Counted from the stretch's first letter, positions 44,374 through 54,101 are shown. The stretch is 64,000 nucleotides of DNA from Arthrobacter sp. OV608 (GCA_900110595.1 FOEZ01000003.1:124001-188000), one strand, 5' to 3'. Made by a program: numbers and translations. Notes: generated by a model from the letters alone, not told the origin.

Positions 44374-46701
44374 GTGGCGCGCAAGAATCCGAAGGTTGAA
44401 GAGGCAGACGAGTCCGAACTTGAGGTGACCGGACACCCCAAAACCTGGGCCGCCGGAGTCCCCGGTGTCTACCACTCCATGAAACCTGCGCTGGAGCACA
44501 TGGGCCTGGAGCGGTCCAGGAAAACCCTGCTGGCGCTGAACCAGAAGGACGGTTTCGACTGCATGAGCTGCGCCTGGCCGGACCCGGGCCACCGCAAGAC
44601 GTTCGAATTCTGCGAGAACGGCGCCAAGGCAGTTACCTGGGAGGCCACCCCGGTAGTGGTCGCCTCGGAGTTCTGGGCTGAGCACCCTGTCAGCGAGCTG
44701 CGGGAAAGGTCAGAGTACTGGCTGGGGATGCAGGGGCGCCTGACCGAGCCCGTGTACAAACCGGCCGGCGAGGACCATTACCGGCCCATGGGCTGGGACG
44801 AGGCGTTCGGCATCCTCGCAGACAAGCTCAATTCCTTGCCAAGCCCTGACCAAGCGGCCTTCTACACCAGCGGCCGCACGTCCAACGAGGCAGCGTTCCT
44901 GTACCAGCTGTTCATCCGCGGGTACGGCACCAACAACCTGCCGGACTGCTCCAACATGTGCCACGAATCCTCCGGCTGGGCCATGGGGCAGACCATCGGC
45001 GTGGGCAAAGCCACGGTCTCTTACAACGACTTTGAAAAAGCTGACCTGATCATCATCCTGGGGCAGAACCCAGGGACCAACCATCCTCGGATGCTCACGG
45101 CGCTGGAGGAAGCCAAGGACGCCGGCGCGCAGATCGTTGCCGTCAACCCGCTGCCGGAGGCGGGCCTGATGCGGTACAAGAATCCGCAGCGGGTGAAGGG
45201 CATCATCGGCCACGGCACGGACCTGGCTGACCAGTTCCTGCAGATCCGGCTCGGCGGGGACATGGCGCTGCTGCAGGCGGTCTCCAAGCGGATACTGGCC
45301 GCCGAAGCCGCGGCACCGGGCACCGTGCTGGACCATCAGTTCCTGGAGGAGCACTGCCAGGGCCTTGACGAGCTGAAGGCACACCTCGCCACCTTGGACG
45401 AAGCCACCGTCCTTGAGGCCACAGGGCTGCGTTCGGACGAAATCGACGAACTGGCGGACCGCTACCTGCGGGCAGACAAAGTAATCATCACCTGGGCCAT
45501 GGGCATCACCCAGCACAAAAAAGCCGTGGCCACCATCAAGGAGATCATCAACCTGCTGCTGCTCCGGGGCAACATCGGCAAACCCGGCGCCGGCGCCTCG
45601 CCCATCCGTGGACACAGCAACGTTCAGGGGGACCGCACCATGGGCATCTGGGAGCAGATGCCGCCTGCATTCCTGGACGCCCTCGGCAAGGAGTTCAGCT
45701 TCGAACCGCCCCGGGAGCACGGTGCGGACGCCGTGGAGACCATCCGGCAGATGCGCGACGGCGGCATCAAGGTTTTTGTGGGGCTGGGCGGCAACTTCGT
45801 GGGCGCCATGTCGGACACCCACGCTGCTGAAACAGCGATGGAGAGCACTGAACTGTCCGTCCAGATCTCCACCAAGCTCAACCACTCCCACGCCGTGACC
45901 GGCGCCGAGGCCCTGATCCTGCCCACGCTGGGGCGCACCGAGATCGACCGCCAGGAATCCGGCCCGCAGTTTGTTTCGGTGGAGGACACTGTTTGCGCGG
46001 TCCACGCCTCCCACGGAACCGTGGAGCCCGTGGCGCCGGGACTGCTTTCCGAAGTGGCGATCGTCAGCCGGCTGGCGCGCCGGGTTCTGGGCGACCGGAT
46101 CGCCGCCGACTGGGCAGGCTTCGAAAAGAACTACGACCTCATCCGGGAGCACATCTCCCACGTGGTGGTGGGCTGCGAGGACTACAACCGGAAGATCAGG
46201 CAGGAAGGCGGCTTCATCCTGCCCAACGGGCCCCGGGACTCGCGCACCTTCAACACCCCCACGGGCAAGGCCATTCTTACCGTCAATGAACTCGAACACG
46301 TGGAACGGCCGGCCGGCACCCTGATCCTGCAAAGCATGCGCTCGCACGACCAGTTCAACACCACCATCTACGGCCATAACGACCGCTACCGGGGCATCAA
46401 GAAGGGCCGCGAGGTAGTGTTCGTGAACCCGGCAGACCTCACCGAACTGGGGCTGGAGGACGGGCAGCACGTGGACATCTGGGGCGTCTACCCGGACAAC
46501 ACTGAGCGGGTCCTGCGGAACTACCGGGTGGTGTCCTACCCTACGGCCCGCGGGTGCGCCGCCGCCTACTACCCCGAGGCCAACGTCCTGGTGCCGCTGG
46601 AAAGCGTGGCCGAGGGCAGCCAGACGCCCGTGTCCAAGGCAGTGATCGTGAAGCTCGAGCCGGTTCTGGTCCTCGAAGAGGAGCCGACGGCGGCGGGGTA
46701 G
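44374..46701 (+). CDS. FdhF/YdeP-family molybdopterin oxidoreductase
   Basis: 775 residues from a GTG preceded by AAGGAG. The protein belongs to the formate-dehydrogenase-like YdeP group. N-terminal Cys residues in [20 protein letters not shown] may bind a reduced Fe-S cluster. [14 protein letters not shown] aligns with the FDH-H NNVDCC...U-H site: here Cys196-His197 occupies the Mo-ligating Sec/Cys and His positions. [13 protein letters not shown] near residue 410 and the C-terminal dinucleotide-binding domain ([16 protein letters not shown]) are typical. The substrate and partner subunit are unknown; no fdhD is next to it. The divergent recQ start is 246 bp away. Confidence 0.9.
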   Translation: MARKNPKVEEADESELEVTGHPKTWAAGVPGVYHSMKPALEHMGLERSRKTLLALNQKDGFDCMSCAWPDPGHRKTFEFCENGAKAVTWEATPVVVASEFWAEHPVSELRERSEYWLGMQGRLTEPVYKPAGEDHYRPMGWDEAFGILADKLNSLPSPDQAAFYTSGRTSNEAAFLYQLFIRGYGTNNLPDCSNMCHESSGWAMGQTIGVGKATVSYNDFEKADLIIILGQNPGTNHPRMLTALEEAKDAGAQIVAVNPLPEAGLMRYKNPQRVKGIIGHGTDLADQFLQIRLGGDMALLQAVSKRILAAEAAAPGTVLDHQFLEEHCQGLDELKAHLATLDEATVLEATGLRSDEIDELADRYLRADKVIITWAMGITQHKKAVATIKEIINLLLLRGNIGKPGAGASPIRGHSNVQGDRTMGIWEQMPPAFLDALGKEFSFEPPREHGADAVETIRQMRDGGIKVFVGLGGNFVGAMSDTHAAETAMESTELSVQISTKLNHSHAVTGAEALILPTLGRTEIDRQESGPQFVSVEDTVCAVHASHGTVEPVAPGLLSEVAIVSRLARRVLGDRIAADWAGFEKNYDLIREHISHVVVGCEDYNRKIRQEGGFILPNGPRDSRTFNTPTGKAILTVNELEHVERPAGTLILQSMRSHDQFNTTIYGHNDRYRGIKKGREVVFVNPADLTELGLEDGQHVDIWGVYPDNTERVLRNYRVVSYPTARGCAAAYYPEANVLVPLESVAEGSQTPVSKAVIVKLEPVLVLEEEPTAAG

Positions 46702-46887
46702 CGGTGGTTGAGCCTGTCGAAACGGCACTTCACCAGCCCGATTTCGACAGGCTCAATCACCGGCTTACGACTGGCTCAATCACCGGGGGCTCACGACAGG
46801 CTCAATCACCGGGCCCTCATGACAGGCTCAATCACCGGGCCCTAGGATAAGCGCAATCAGCGGGCCCTAAGACGAGCTCAATCACGG
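46702..46887. repeat. palindrome plus a degenerate tandem array of about 25-bp units
   Basis: CGGTGGTTGAGCCTGTCGAAA (46702-46722) pairs with 46742-46763 at all but one position over a 19-nt spacer. Its right arm is then repeated: GCTCAATCAC-type cores start at 46751, 46774, 46800, 46826, 46851 (GCGCAATC) and 46876, giving a 23-26 bp period. The units decay away from the palindrome. It fills the gap between the convergent FdhF/YdeP and DUF6457 genes. The same sequence family occurs at 7809-7902. Confidence 0.85.
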
Positions 46888-46891
46888 GCTC

Positions 46892-47221
46892 TTATTGGGC
46901 AGTGTCCGCCCAGCCCTGGCTGGCGGGGCCGCCGTCGTGCCCGTCGTCGCAAAGGCCAAAGGCAACGCTGGCCGCCCGCTGCACCGCCGCACTGGATGCT
47001 TCCCTTGATCCGGCACTGCCGGTGCCGGCTTCCAGCCCGGCGGCGTAGCCCACCAGGAACGTGGTGACCGGGGCGGCGGGGTGGATTATGGAGTCGGCGG
47101 ACTTGCGGGCCAGGTCCAGGAGCAGTTCGTTGTCCACCTTGAGGTCCAGGATCTGCAGCGCCTGGGCAAGCCTGTTGCTCCACTGGTCCAGCACTTGTGC
47201 TTCTTCGTCACTGACTGCCAT
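46892..47221 (-). CDS. DUF6457-domain protein
   Basis: 109 residues from the ATG at 47221, preceded by AAGGAG with 6-bp spacing. The region EEAQVLDQWSNRLAQALQILDLKVDNELLLDLARKSADSIIHPAAPVTTFLVGYAAGLEAG is typical of the DUF6457 family found near molybdenum-cofactor genes in actinobacteria. It is a small helical protein without a known function. Convergence on the molybdoenzyme gene may reflect this functional link. Confidence 0.75.
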   Translation of the reverse strand: MAVSDEEAQVLDQWSNRLAQALQILDLKVDNELLLDLARKSADSIIHPAAPVTTFLVGYAAGLEAGTGSAGSREASSAAVQRAASVAFGLCDDGHDGGPASQGWADTAQ

Positions 47222-47384
47222 GGTCTGCTCCTTCGTCAACTTTGCCGTGCGGGTGGCCGTTCCGGTGCTGACACTACAAGGCTTCACCACGGAAGTCACC
47301 GGGTGCCTGGAACGGAAATAAGGGCGGCCCCGGCCGGGTTAGGCTTGGCAAGGGCAGCAACACAACCGCATCGAAGGAGTCCCC

Positions 47385-47735
47385 TTGAGTGAGATCACCG
47401 TCCGCCACAACGCCGGCCGCGAGCGTTTCGAAATCCTGGACGCAGGCAGCGTGATCGGCAAGGCGGCGTACAAGGAGTACGACGGCGGCGGCTCACCGCA
47501 GCGGATTTTCTATCACACGGTGATCAACGAGGAATACGGCGGCCAGGGTCTGGCAGGCCAGCTCGCCACGGTGGCCCTGGACGAAACCGTCAGCGCGGAG
47601 ATGGGCATCGTTCCGGTGTGCCCCTTCATCAAGAAGTTCCTCACCAAACACCCCGAATACGCGGACAGCACTGTCCGCGTGGCACCGGCACACCTGGAGT
47701 TCCTGGACTCTGCACTGGCTGCCCGCACCCGCTGA
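47385..47735 (+). CDS. GNAT-like N-acetyltransferase (COG2388-type)
   Basis: 116 residues from a TTG start; AAGGAG at 47374-47379 leaves 5 bp and decides it. The pattern FYHTVINEEYGGQGLAGQLATVALDETV is the short GNAT core with the acetyl-CoA loop (GGQGLA), and VPVCPFIKKFLTKHPEY is the characteristic C-terminal part of the YjdJ/COG2388 subgroup. The substrate is unknown. A terminator hairpin begins three bases after the stop. Confidence 0.85.
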   Translation: MSEITVRHNAGRERFEILDAGSVIGKAAYKEYDGGGSPQRIFYHTVINEEYGGQGLAGQLATVALDETVSAEMGIVPVCPFIKKFLTKHPEYADSTVRVAPAHLEFLDSALAARTR

Positions 47736-47737
47736 CT

Positions 47738-47771
47738 GACTTTGCACCCCCGCTTTCGGGGGTGCAAAGTC
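47738..47771 (+). terminator. strong hairpin terminator after the GNAT gene
   Basis: GACTTTGCACCCCCG (47738-47752) pairs perfectly with 47757-47771 over a CTTT loop, starting 2 bp after the TGA stop. Confidence 0.8.
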
Positions 47772-47913
47772 CACAAACGGGTGCGGATTAAAGACACGTC
47801 CGCAATCCTTACAGCCGGCTCCCAACCTCGGATGATCTAATCGACACCGCATCACGTGCCCTGTGGGCCCGCAGGATACGGATCGGTTTGTTGAGGTGGA
47901 AGAGGTAACCCGA

Positions 47914-48825
47914 ATGCGGGACCAGGAGAGGCGTGCTGCAGCGCGGGATGTCGCTGCGCCCCGGCGGGACCGGAAGAAGCTTGCGCTGCTGTTCACGGCC
48001 GTGGCGCTGGTGATCGTGGCCATTTTTGTTCTGGCCGTAGTTCGGTCAGGGCCCTTGGCAGCAACCGGCCCGGTCCCGGGGGCTGTTCGCGAAGCGCCTG
48101 TGGCCGTGGCCCCGGATTCCCTCGAGGACAGCGTCCAGTCCATCCTTGACGATAATCCGGACTACCGGATCGGGCTGGCGATGGCCGACATCTCCGGGGA
48201 CGCCGCACTCACTTTCGGCGACCAGGAGGATTTCACGGCCGCCAGCACCGCGAAGATCATCACAGCCGCCGCCTACTACCACCTGGTGGAAACCGGGGAA
48301 GCAAGCCTCGATGACCCGCTGGGGGACTACGACGCCGCTTTCCAGCTCGAGGCGATGGTCAACGAGAGCAACAACGATTCCTGGCTGCTGCTGATGGATG
48401 CGGTGGGTTATCCGCGGTTGATCGACTACGCGTCCTCCATCGGCATCAGTTACGACCCGGAGAAGAACCTCCTGACCCCTGCCGCGATGGCCCTGGTCCT
48501 GAAGCAGCTGTACGCCGGAGACCTGCTGAACCCGGACAACACCAAACAGTTGCTGGGCTACATGCAGGACACCAACAACGAGGAACTGATTCCCGCCGGC
48601 TCCCAGTCCGGAATCGAAGTGTTCCATAAATACGGCGAGTTCGACGGCGAACTCCACGACGCCGCAATCCTCGCCTACCGTGGCTCAACCTTTGTCCTGG
48701 TCATCTACACCGAGAACGAGGACGGCACCCAGGATGAAGGGCAGGCCAAGGTCATCAGGGACCTCACCGGCGTCGTGGAAAGGGCCCTGTTCCCGCCGGT
48801 GCAGGCGGGCAACAAGGCACCCTAG
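47914..48825 (+). CDS. membrane-anchored class A beta-lactamase-like serine hydrolase
   Basis: 303 residues from the ATG at 47914 (AGAGG 8 bp upstream); an in-frame GTG at 47863 has no ribosome site. A basic N-terminus and one hydrophobic helix (LALLFTAVALVIVAIFVLAVV, about 24-44) anchor the protein, with the domain outside. The nucleophile motif is STAK (Ser111, Lys114). The second motif reads NESNND, close to SDN, and the third is HKYGEF in place of KTG. A classical Glu166-type omega loop is not obvious. It may be a PBP-related peptidase or a divergent lactamase; the enzyme activity is not proven. Confidence 0.78.
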   Translation: MRDQERRAAARDVAAPRRDRKKLALLFTAVALVIVAIFVLAVVRSGPLAATGPVPGAVREAPVAVAPDSLEDSVQSILDDNPDYRIGLAMADISGDAALTFGDQEDFTAASTAKIITAAAYYHLVETGEASLDDPLGDYDAAFQLEAMVNESNNDSWLLLMDAVGYPRLIDYASSIGISYDPEKNLLTPAAMALVLKQLYAGDLLNPDNTKQLLGYMQDTNNEELIPAGSQSGIEVFHKYGEFDGELHDAAILAYRGSTFVLVIYTENEDGTQDEGQAKVIRDLTGVVERALFPPVQAGNKAP

Positions 48826-48854
48826 GGCCATCAAAGTCGCTAACGCCCGCACCG

Positions 48855-50234
48855 GTGGGTAAGACTGTTTCCGTGAGCAACAATCCCCGGACTGGCCTGG
48901 CGGTCGCCGGACTCAGCCTGGGCACGGCCCTGAACCCCCTGAACTCCTCCATGATCGCGGTGGCATTGGTGGTGCTCCGCGCTGACTTCGGCCTCGACGT
49001 CGCGGCCGTCACCTGGGTGGTCACCTCGTTCTACCTCGCCTCGGCGGCCGGACAGCCCGTGATGGGCAGGCTGGCAGACCGTTTCGGGCCACGGCGGATG
49101 TTTATGCTCGGCATGGCACTGGTCGCCGTCACCTGCGCGCTGGCGCCGCTCGCGCCGAACTTCGCCCTGCTGTGCGTGGCCCGGGCATTCATGGCGCTGG
49201 GTACGGCAACGGCGTATCCCAGCGCGGTGGTGATGGTGGGCGCCATAGCCCACCGGGCAAACGTTGACTCGGCCCGGCCGCTGGGGCGGCTGCAAATGGC
49301 GAACACGTCGGCCGCCGCCGTGGGCCCGGTGGTCGGCGGCCTGCTGGTGAGCCTGGTGGGCTGGGAGGCGCTGTTCCTGATCAACGTGCCGCTCGCGCTG
49401 GCCGCGCTGCTGATCGTGCGGCAGGCTGCTCCAAGGGACGAGGCCCGGGAGCGCGGCAGCGTCGCAGAACTCGTCAGGGACTCGGACATCCCCGGCATCC
49501 TGGCTTTTGTCTCAGCCCTGCTGCTGGTGATGATGGCCGCGCTCAATGTGGCGCCGGGCTACCGCTGGTGGATGCTGGCCGCCGGTACCGTCACCGCGGC
49601 CCTGTTCGCCTGGCGGGAGCTGCGTTTCAACCGGCCGTTCCTGGACCTGCGGCTCCTTGGCCGGAACCGGCCGTTGATGCTGGTGTACCTCGGCTTCGCG
49701 GTGTTCAGCAGCGTGTACTACTTCGTGTTCTTCGGCCTGCCGCAGCTGCTGCAGGAGGCCGGGGGCTACGATCCCGGCGTTGTGGGCCTGCTGATGCTGC
49801 CGCTCGCCGCGATGTCCGTGGCGGCCACCCCGTGGGCTGTCAAGGCCATCGGAAGGTTCGGTGTGCGGCGGGTGCTGATTGCCGGCGTCGTCCTGCTGAC
49901 GGCCGTGGCCGCCCTGATGTGGCTGCTCACCGGCACGCTCGTGATTCCGCTGGTGGTGGTCCTGACGGCGCTGATGGGCGTTCCCTATGGCACGGTCAGT
50001 ATCGCCACCAACCAGGGCATGTTCGTCTCCACCCGGCCGCAGGAGCGCGGCGTCGCGGCCGGCATCTACCAGACCTGCCGGTACGTCGGCGCCATCACCG
50101 CCACCGTAATGATCGGGGTCTTCGCCGCCGACGGTGTGCACCAGGAAAACTGGGCGCGGATGGTCCTGGCCATGCTGGTCCTGTGCGTGGTGACGTTCGG
50201 TGTGTTCCTGATGTGGAGGCAGCGGACGGACTAA
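48855..50234 (+). CDS. MFS transporter, DHA2 (EmrB/QacA)-type drug exporter
   Basis: 459 residues with about 14 hydrophobic helices. LNPLNSSMIAVALVVLRADFGLDVAAVTWVVTSFYLASAAGQPVMGRLADRFGPRRMF covers helix 1 to the loop 2-3 motif A (GRLADRFGPRR), and motif C-like GPVVGGLLVSLVGWEALF is in helix 5. The GTG at 48873 is an alternative start; neither has a good ribosome site. The predicted function is proton-coupled efflux of small organic molecules. It lies 29 bp after the beta-lactamase-like gene and may be co-transcribed. Confidence 0.88.
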   Translation: MGKTVSVSNNPRTGLAVAGLSLGTALNPLNSSMIAVALVVLRADFGLDVAAVTWVVTSFYLASAAGQPVMGRLADRFGPRRMFMLGMALVAVTCALAPLAPNFALLCVARAFMALGTATAYPSAVVMVGAIAHRANVDSARPLGRLQMANTSAAAVGPVVGGLLVSLVGWEALFLINVPLALAALLIVRQAAPRDEARERGSVAELVRDSDIPGILAFVSALLLVMMAALNVAPGYRWWMLAAGTVTAALFAWRELRFNRPFLDLRLLGRNRPLMLVYLGFAVFSSVYYFVFFGLPQLLQEAGGYDPGVVGLLMLPLAAMSVAATPWAVKAIGRFGVRRVLIAGVVLLTAVAALMWLLTGTLVIPLVVVLTALMGVPYGTVSIATNQGMFVSTRPQERGVAAGIYQTCRYVGAITATVMIGVFAADGVHQENWARMVLAMLVLCVVTFGVFLMWRQRTD

Positions 50235-50265
50235 GCGTCCTGAAAGCCGGGTTTATCGTGGAGAT

Positions 50266-50472
50266 ATGGCTTCTCCAACGGCGCAGCTGTACCTGGATAT
50301 CACCGCAAAAGGCCTGTGCATCCTCGGCGCGGCGATGATGATCTTCGGCCGCGGTGCCTGGTTCTACGTGGGCGTGGCCACGGTGGTGCTCGGAGTGTTG
50401 TTCATCGGCGGGTCGCTGATGGCCACCCGCAACCTGCGGCGCAGAGGATGGGACGGCAAGCGGCGGAGCTGA
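50266..50472 (+). CDS. small membrane protein, two hydrophobic helices
   Basis: 68 residues. Helices at about 11-28 and 32-50 (GLCILGAAMMIFGRGAWFYVGVATVVLGVLFIGGSLMA) precede a basic tail (RRRGWDGKRRS). GGAGAT sits before the ATG. I know no specific family. It follows the MFS gene by 31 bp. Confidence 0.6.
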   Translation: MASPTAQLYLDITAKGLCILGAAMMIFGRGAWFYVGVATVVLGVLFIGGSLMATRNLRRRGWDGKRRS

Positions 50473-50509
50473 TGCTCATCTGAACAACGTGCCGTCCCGC
50501 CCATTGTGC

Positions 50510-52156
50510 TCAGCCGCGCCGGAGCCACACGGCGTTGTCTGGCTGCAGCCAGCCATCCTCCTCCAGAGGGAAGGCACTGAAAAGCACGACGCCGGCCGGC
50601 AGCTTCGCAGGTTCGGTCCCCATGGCCACGGCCACCAGGTAGCCGCGGCTGCGCTCGCAGAGCAGCAGGTTCCCTTCCTCCACATGCCAGACGCCGCCGT
50701 CGTCCGTGCCGAACACGCCCTCGTCCCACAGCCGGCGGCGCAGGGCGATCGCCTGTGTTGCCAGCCGGAGCATGGAGTCCGGGTCCCCTTGCTGCCTGAC
50801 TATGGCGTGGCCGCCCCAGTCCGCGGGCACCGGCAGCCACGGGCCGGTGGTCGGCTCCTGCAGCGAAAAACCGTGAGTCAGCGCGGGGTCCTCCGTCCAG
50901 GGGAGGGGGACCCGGGCACCGTCGCGGGTGACGCCACCGCGAGCCCACATCGGATCCACGCGGGCCTCCACGGGGACGTCAACTTCGGGGAGCCCCAGTT
51001 CCTGGCCCTGGTAGATGTAGGCGGAGCCGGGCAGGCCGAGCAGTGCCACCAGCGCCGCACGTGCCCGCCGGCTGCCCGTTTCGCCGCCGCCAAAGCGGGT
51101 GGTGGAGCGGACGATGTCGTGGTTCTCCAAGGCCCAGGTGGGGGCTGCACCATGCAGTTTCCGGGCAGTTTCCAACTCGGATCCCACGGCGGCCCAGCCA
51201 GCAGCGTCCCAGCCCAGCCGGACGAAGGCGAACGCGAAGGCCTGGTGCATCTCGTCGCCGCGGGTGTAGCGCGCGGCGCGGGCGGGCTCCAGGTTCACCT
51301 CGCCCACCAGCAGCCGGTGCGGCTGGTACTTCTCGGCGAGCCGGCGCCAGCGACGGTAAACCTCGTGGACTTCCTCCTGGTCCGAGACCAGTGGGTTGGA
51401 GCGCAGCCCGTCCACCACCGGACTGGCGGAGGGGGCGTCAGGCAGCCCGTCGGCCTTGAACAGTGCGTGGGCGACGTCTATCCGGAGGCCGTCCACGCCC
51501 TTGTCGAACCAGAAGCGAAGGACGTTTTCGAAGTAGTCGCCCACCGCGGGGTTCCGCCAGTTCCAGTCCGGTTGGCCCGCGGAAAACAGGTGCAGGTACC
51601 ACTCGGTATCAGTGTCCGAACCGGGGGTGGCACGGGACCAGGCCCGGCCGCCGAACACGCTCTGCCAGTTGTTGGGTGGCAGGTCACTGGGGGCCACCCC
51701 GTCCGGTGCGGGTGCCGAGGAGCGGCCCTCGACGAAATGGAACAGCTCCCGCTCCCTCGAGCCCGGTCCGGCGGCCAGGGCCTGCTGGAACAGCGGGTGT
51801 GCCGACGAGCAGTGGTTGGGAACCACATCGAGCAGGACGCGCAGACCCAGCGAGTGGGCCAGGTCCAGGAACCGGTCGAAGTCCGCCATGGTGCCGAACA
51901 GCGGGTCAACGCCGCAGTAGTCACTGACGTCGTAGCCTTGGTCCACCTGCGGGGAAGGTTGGAACGGCGTCATCCAGATCCCGTCTACACCCAGTGATGC
52001 GATGTAGGGCAGCCGGGCGGTCAGCCCAGCTAGGTCGCCCACGCCGTCCCCGTCGCCGTCCGCGAAGGAACGTGGATACACCTGGTAAATCACGGCGGAG
52101 TCCCACCAGACATTGGTGACATTGCCCGCCGGGTGGGTGCCGCCGTCGTGCGTCAT
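50510..52156 (-). CDS. GH13 alpha-glucosidase
   Basis: 548 residues, single chain with an N-terminal (beta/alpha)8 barrel. Conserved regions are DVVPNH, GLRIDVAH (nucleophile Asp227), LLVGEVNLEP (acid/base Glu286) and WALENHD. The substrate-loop motif DVVPNHCSSAHPLFQQAL is typical of alpha-1,4-glucosidases of the GH13 oligosaccharide group. No signal peptide is present, so it acts on sugars already imported. The start overlaps the stop of the second permease by 4 bp, tying it to the ABC importer. Confidence 0.92.
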   Translation of the reverse strand: MTHDGGTHPAGNVTNVWWDSAVIYQVYPRSFADGDGDGVGDLAGLTARLPYIASLGVDGIWMTPFQPSPQVDQGYDVSDYCGVDPLFGTMADFDRFLDLAHSLGLRVLLDVVPNHCSSAHPLFQQALAAGPGSRERELFHFVEGRSSAPAPDGVAPSDLPPNNWQSVFGGRAWSRATPGSDTDTEWYLHLFSAGQPDWNWRNPAVGDYFENVLRFWFDKGVDGLRIDVAHALFKADGLPDAPSASPVVDGLRSNPLVSDQEEVHEVYRRWRRLAEKYQPHRLLVGEVNLEPARAARYTRGDEMHQAFAFAFVRLGWDAAGWAAVGSELETARKLHGAAPTWALENHDIVRSTTRFGGGETGSRRARAALVALLGLPGSAYIYQGQELGLPEVDVPVEARVDPMWARGGVTRDGARVPLPWTEDPALTHGFSLQEPTTGPWLPVPADWGGHAIVRQQGDPDSMLRLATQAIALRRRLWDEGVFGTDDGGVWHVEEGNLLLCERSRGYLVAVAMGTEPAKLPAGVVLFSAFPLEEDGWLQPDNAVWLRRG

Positions 52157-53064
52157 TTGCCAGCCCCCGCGGTGAGGCCTTCCACTATCCGGCGCTGGAA
52201 GACGAGCACCATGATCACCAGCGGGACCGTCACGATGACGCCGGCAGCCATCTGCTCACCGAACGGCGCCTGGAATTCTGTCGCACCGGTGAACTTGGAG
52301 ATAGCCACGGTGGCGGTCTGGATCTTGGGGTCGTTGATCATGGACAGCGCGATGATGAACTCATTCCAGCTGTGGATGAAGGTCAGGATCGCGGTGGTGA
52401 ACACACCCGGCGCGGCCAGCGGGAGCAGCAACTTCCGGAAGGCCTGCCACTTGGTGCAGCCGTCGATCATGGCGGCCTCTTCGAGGTCGAACGGCAGCTG
52501 TTTCATAAACGTGGTCAGGTTCCAGACGGCGAGCGGAATGGCGAAAGACAGGTTGGGGATGATCATGGCCTGGTAGGTGTTGATCCAGCCAAGATCCGTG
52601 AAGAACCTCAGCAGGGGCACCACCACGGAGATGCCGGGGAACATCGACGTCGCAATGATAACGCCGAGGATCACGGACTTGAACCGGAAGTTCAGCCTCG
52701 AAATGGCGTACGCCGCGAAGATGCCCAGGATCAGGGCGGCCACCGTGGTCACGCCCGCCACGATCAGGCTGTTCAGCAGTGCCTGGCCGAACATGGTGGA
52801 GCCGTCGAACACCTTGGCGTAGTTCTCGAGGGAGAACGGCGCCGGGAGCAGGGTGTTGTCGAAAATGTCGGCGGTGCGGCGGAGACTGGAGACGATCATC
52901 CAGTAGAAGGGAGCCAGGCAGTAGGCAATGATCAGCGCAAGGCCCACATAAACCGAATAGGAACGCCACGTGCGCTTCTGCTTCGGGTTCAGCGGGCTCG
53001 ACGACGGGTTGCCGGTGCCGCTGGCAGGGTTGGCGGCGAGGCCGCGGAGGTCGGAGATGGTCAT
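52153..53064 (-). CDS. carbohydrate ABC transporter permease (MalG-type)
   Basis: 303 residues from the ATG at 53064, which overlaps the upstream permease stop by 4 bp; a longer in-frame reading is not supported. About six hydrophobic helices are visible, and the EAA loop EAAMIDGCTKWQAFRKLLLPLAAPG contacts the ATPase. MalG-type permeases pair with a MalF-type partner to import oligosaccharides. No ATPase gene is in this operon, so a shared MsmK/MsiK-type ATPase elsewhere is expected. Confidence 0.92.
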   Translation of the reverse strand: MTISDLRGLAANPASGTGNPSSSPLNPKQKRTWRSYSVYVGLALIIAYCLAPFYWMIVSSLRRTADIFDNTLLPAPFSLENYAKVFDGSTMFGQALLNSLIVAGVTTVAALILGIFAAYAISRLNFRFKSVILGVIIATSMFPGISVVVPLLRFFTDLGWINTYQAMIIPNLSFAIPLAVWNLTTFMKQLPFDLEEAAMIDGCTKWQAFRKLLLPLAAPGVFTTAILTFIHSWNEFIIALSMINDPKIQTATVAISKFTGATEFQAPFGEQMAAGVIVTVPLVIMVLVFQRRIVEGLTAGAGK

Positions 53065-54101
53065 CGGGTGGCCTCTGCCTTCTGGATGCGGTGTGCTTTG
53101 CGTTCCCGGCGTTTGGCGCCCAGCTGCCTTGCTCCGGTCACGTCGGCGCCGAGCACCTTCACGAACACGATGGCCACGGCGGCAACGTAGAGGAACAAGA
53201 CCACGGCAAAGGCCGACGCCGAGCCGTACCGGAGCTGGTTGGATTCGTCCCAGGCGAGCATGGACAGGGTTTCCACTGATTCCTTGCCCGGGCCGATGAG
53301 GACGAAGGGGAGGTCGAACATCCGCAGGGCGTCGAGCATGCGGAACAGGACAGCCACCAGCAGGGTGGGTTTCACCAGCGGCAGGGTGATGGACCCGAGC
53401 TGCCGCCACCAGCCCGCGCCGTCGATCTTTGCGGCCTCGTAAACCTCCTCGGGGATGATCTGCATTCCGGCCAGGACCAGCAACCCGATGAACGGAGCGG
53501 TCTTCCACACCTCGGCCACGATCACCGCCACCTTGGATGCCGTACCTTCGGCGGTCCAGAGGATTTCGCTGCCCAGCAGGGTGTTGGCAATGCCGTCCGA
53601 CTGGAAGATCCAGCGCCACAGCAGGCCGGAGACCGCAGTGGGGACGGCCCAGGGGACCAGGATGCTGGCGCGGAGGAAGGACCGGCCCTTGAAGGCCCGG
53701 TTCATGGCCAGTGCCAGGGCCAGGCCCAGCACGGTCTCCAGCAGCACCGTGGTGACGGTGAAGAACGTGGTGTTGCCGAACGCGTTCAGGAACCGCTGGC
53801 CGGACTCACCGGCGAACAGGTCCAGGTAGTTGGCCAGGCCCACAAACGCCTCGCCCTCCGTAACGAAGCCGTCCGCGTCCAGGCCCGATTCTGCCCGGTA
53901 CAGGGACTGGTGGATGGCCGAAATGAGCGGGTAGGCGATCACCAGGGCCAGGACCAGGAGGGTGGGGGAGAGCAGCAGGGCCGCCATCCTGCCTTCACCG
54001 GGCGTGCGGCCCGGGTTGGCGGAGGCTTTCGGTGCAGAGCCCTGCTTGCCGGGAAGATGGCCCGGCGGAGCTTGGTGCAACAGGTTGGTGTCGGTGCTCA
54101 T
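53061..54101 (-). CDS. carbohydrate ABC transporter permease (MalF-type)
   Basis: 346 residues. A 35-residue hydrophilic start is followed by six hydrophobic segments. The EAA loop EVYEAAKIDGAGWWRQLGSITLPLVKPT is well conserved. It shares overlaps at both ends (with the binding protein at 54098-54101 and the second permease at 53061-53064), so it belongs to the same operon. The basic C-terminus (RQLGAKRRERKAHR) is cytoplasmic. Confidence 0.92.
   Translation of the reverse strand: MSTDTNLLHQAPPGHLPGKQGSAPKASANPGRTPGEGRMAALLLSPTLLVLALVIAYPLISAIHQSLYRAESGLDADGFVTEGEAFVGLANYLDLFAGESGQRFLNAFGNTTFFTVTTVLLETVLGLALALAMNRAFKGRSFLRASILVPWAVPTAVSGLLWRWIFQSDGIANTLLGSEILWTAEGTASKVAVIVAEVWKTAPFIGLLVLAGMQIIPEEVYEAAKIDGAGWWRQLGSITLPLVKPTLLVAVLFRMLDALRMFDLPFVLIGPGKESVETLSMLAWDESNQLRYGSASAFAVVLFLYVAAVAIVFVKVLGADVTGARQLGAKRRERKAHRIQKAEATR

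Noticed and set aside
46740..46890. Short repeats resembling a CRISPR array
   Set aside because: The units are contiguous degenerate copies with a 23-26 bp period, not identical repeats separated by unique spacers, and no cas gene is present.
50489..51997. Plus-strand frame of 502 codons opposite the GH13 gene
   Set aside because: Antisense to a gene with complete catalytic motifs, and repetitive low-complexity translation typical of shadows.
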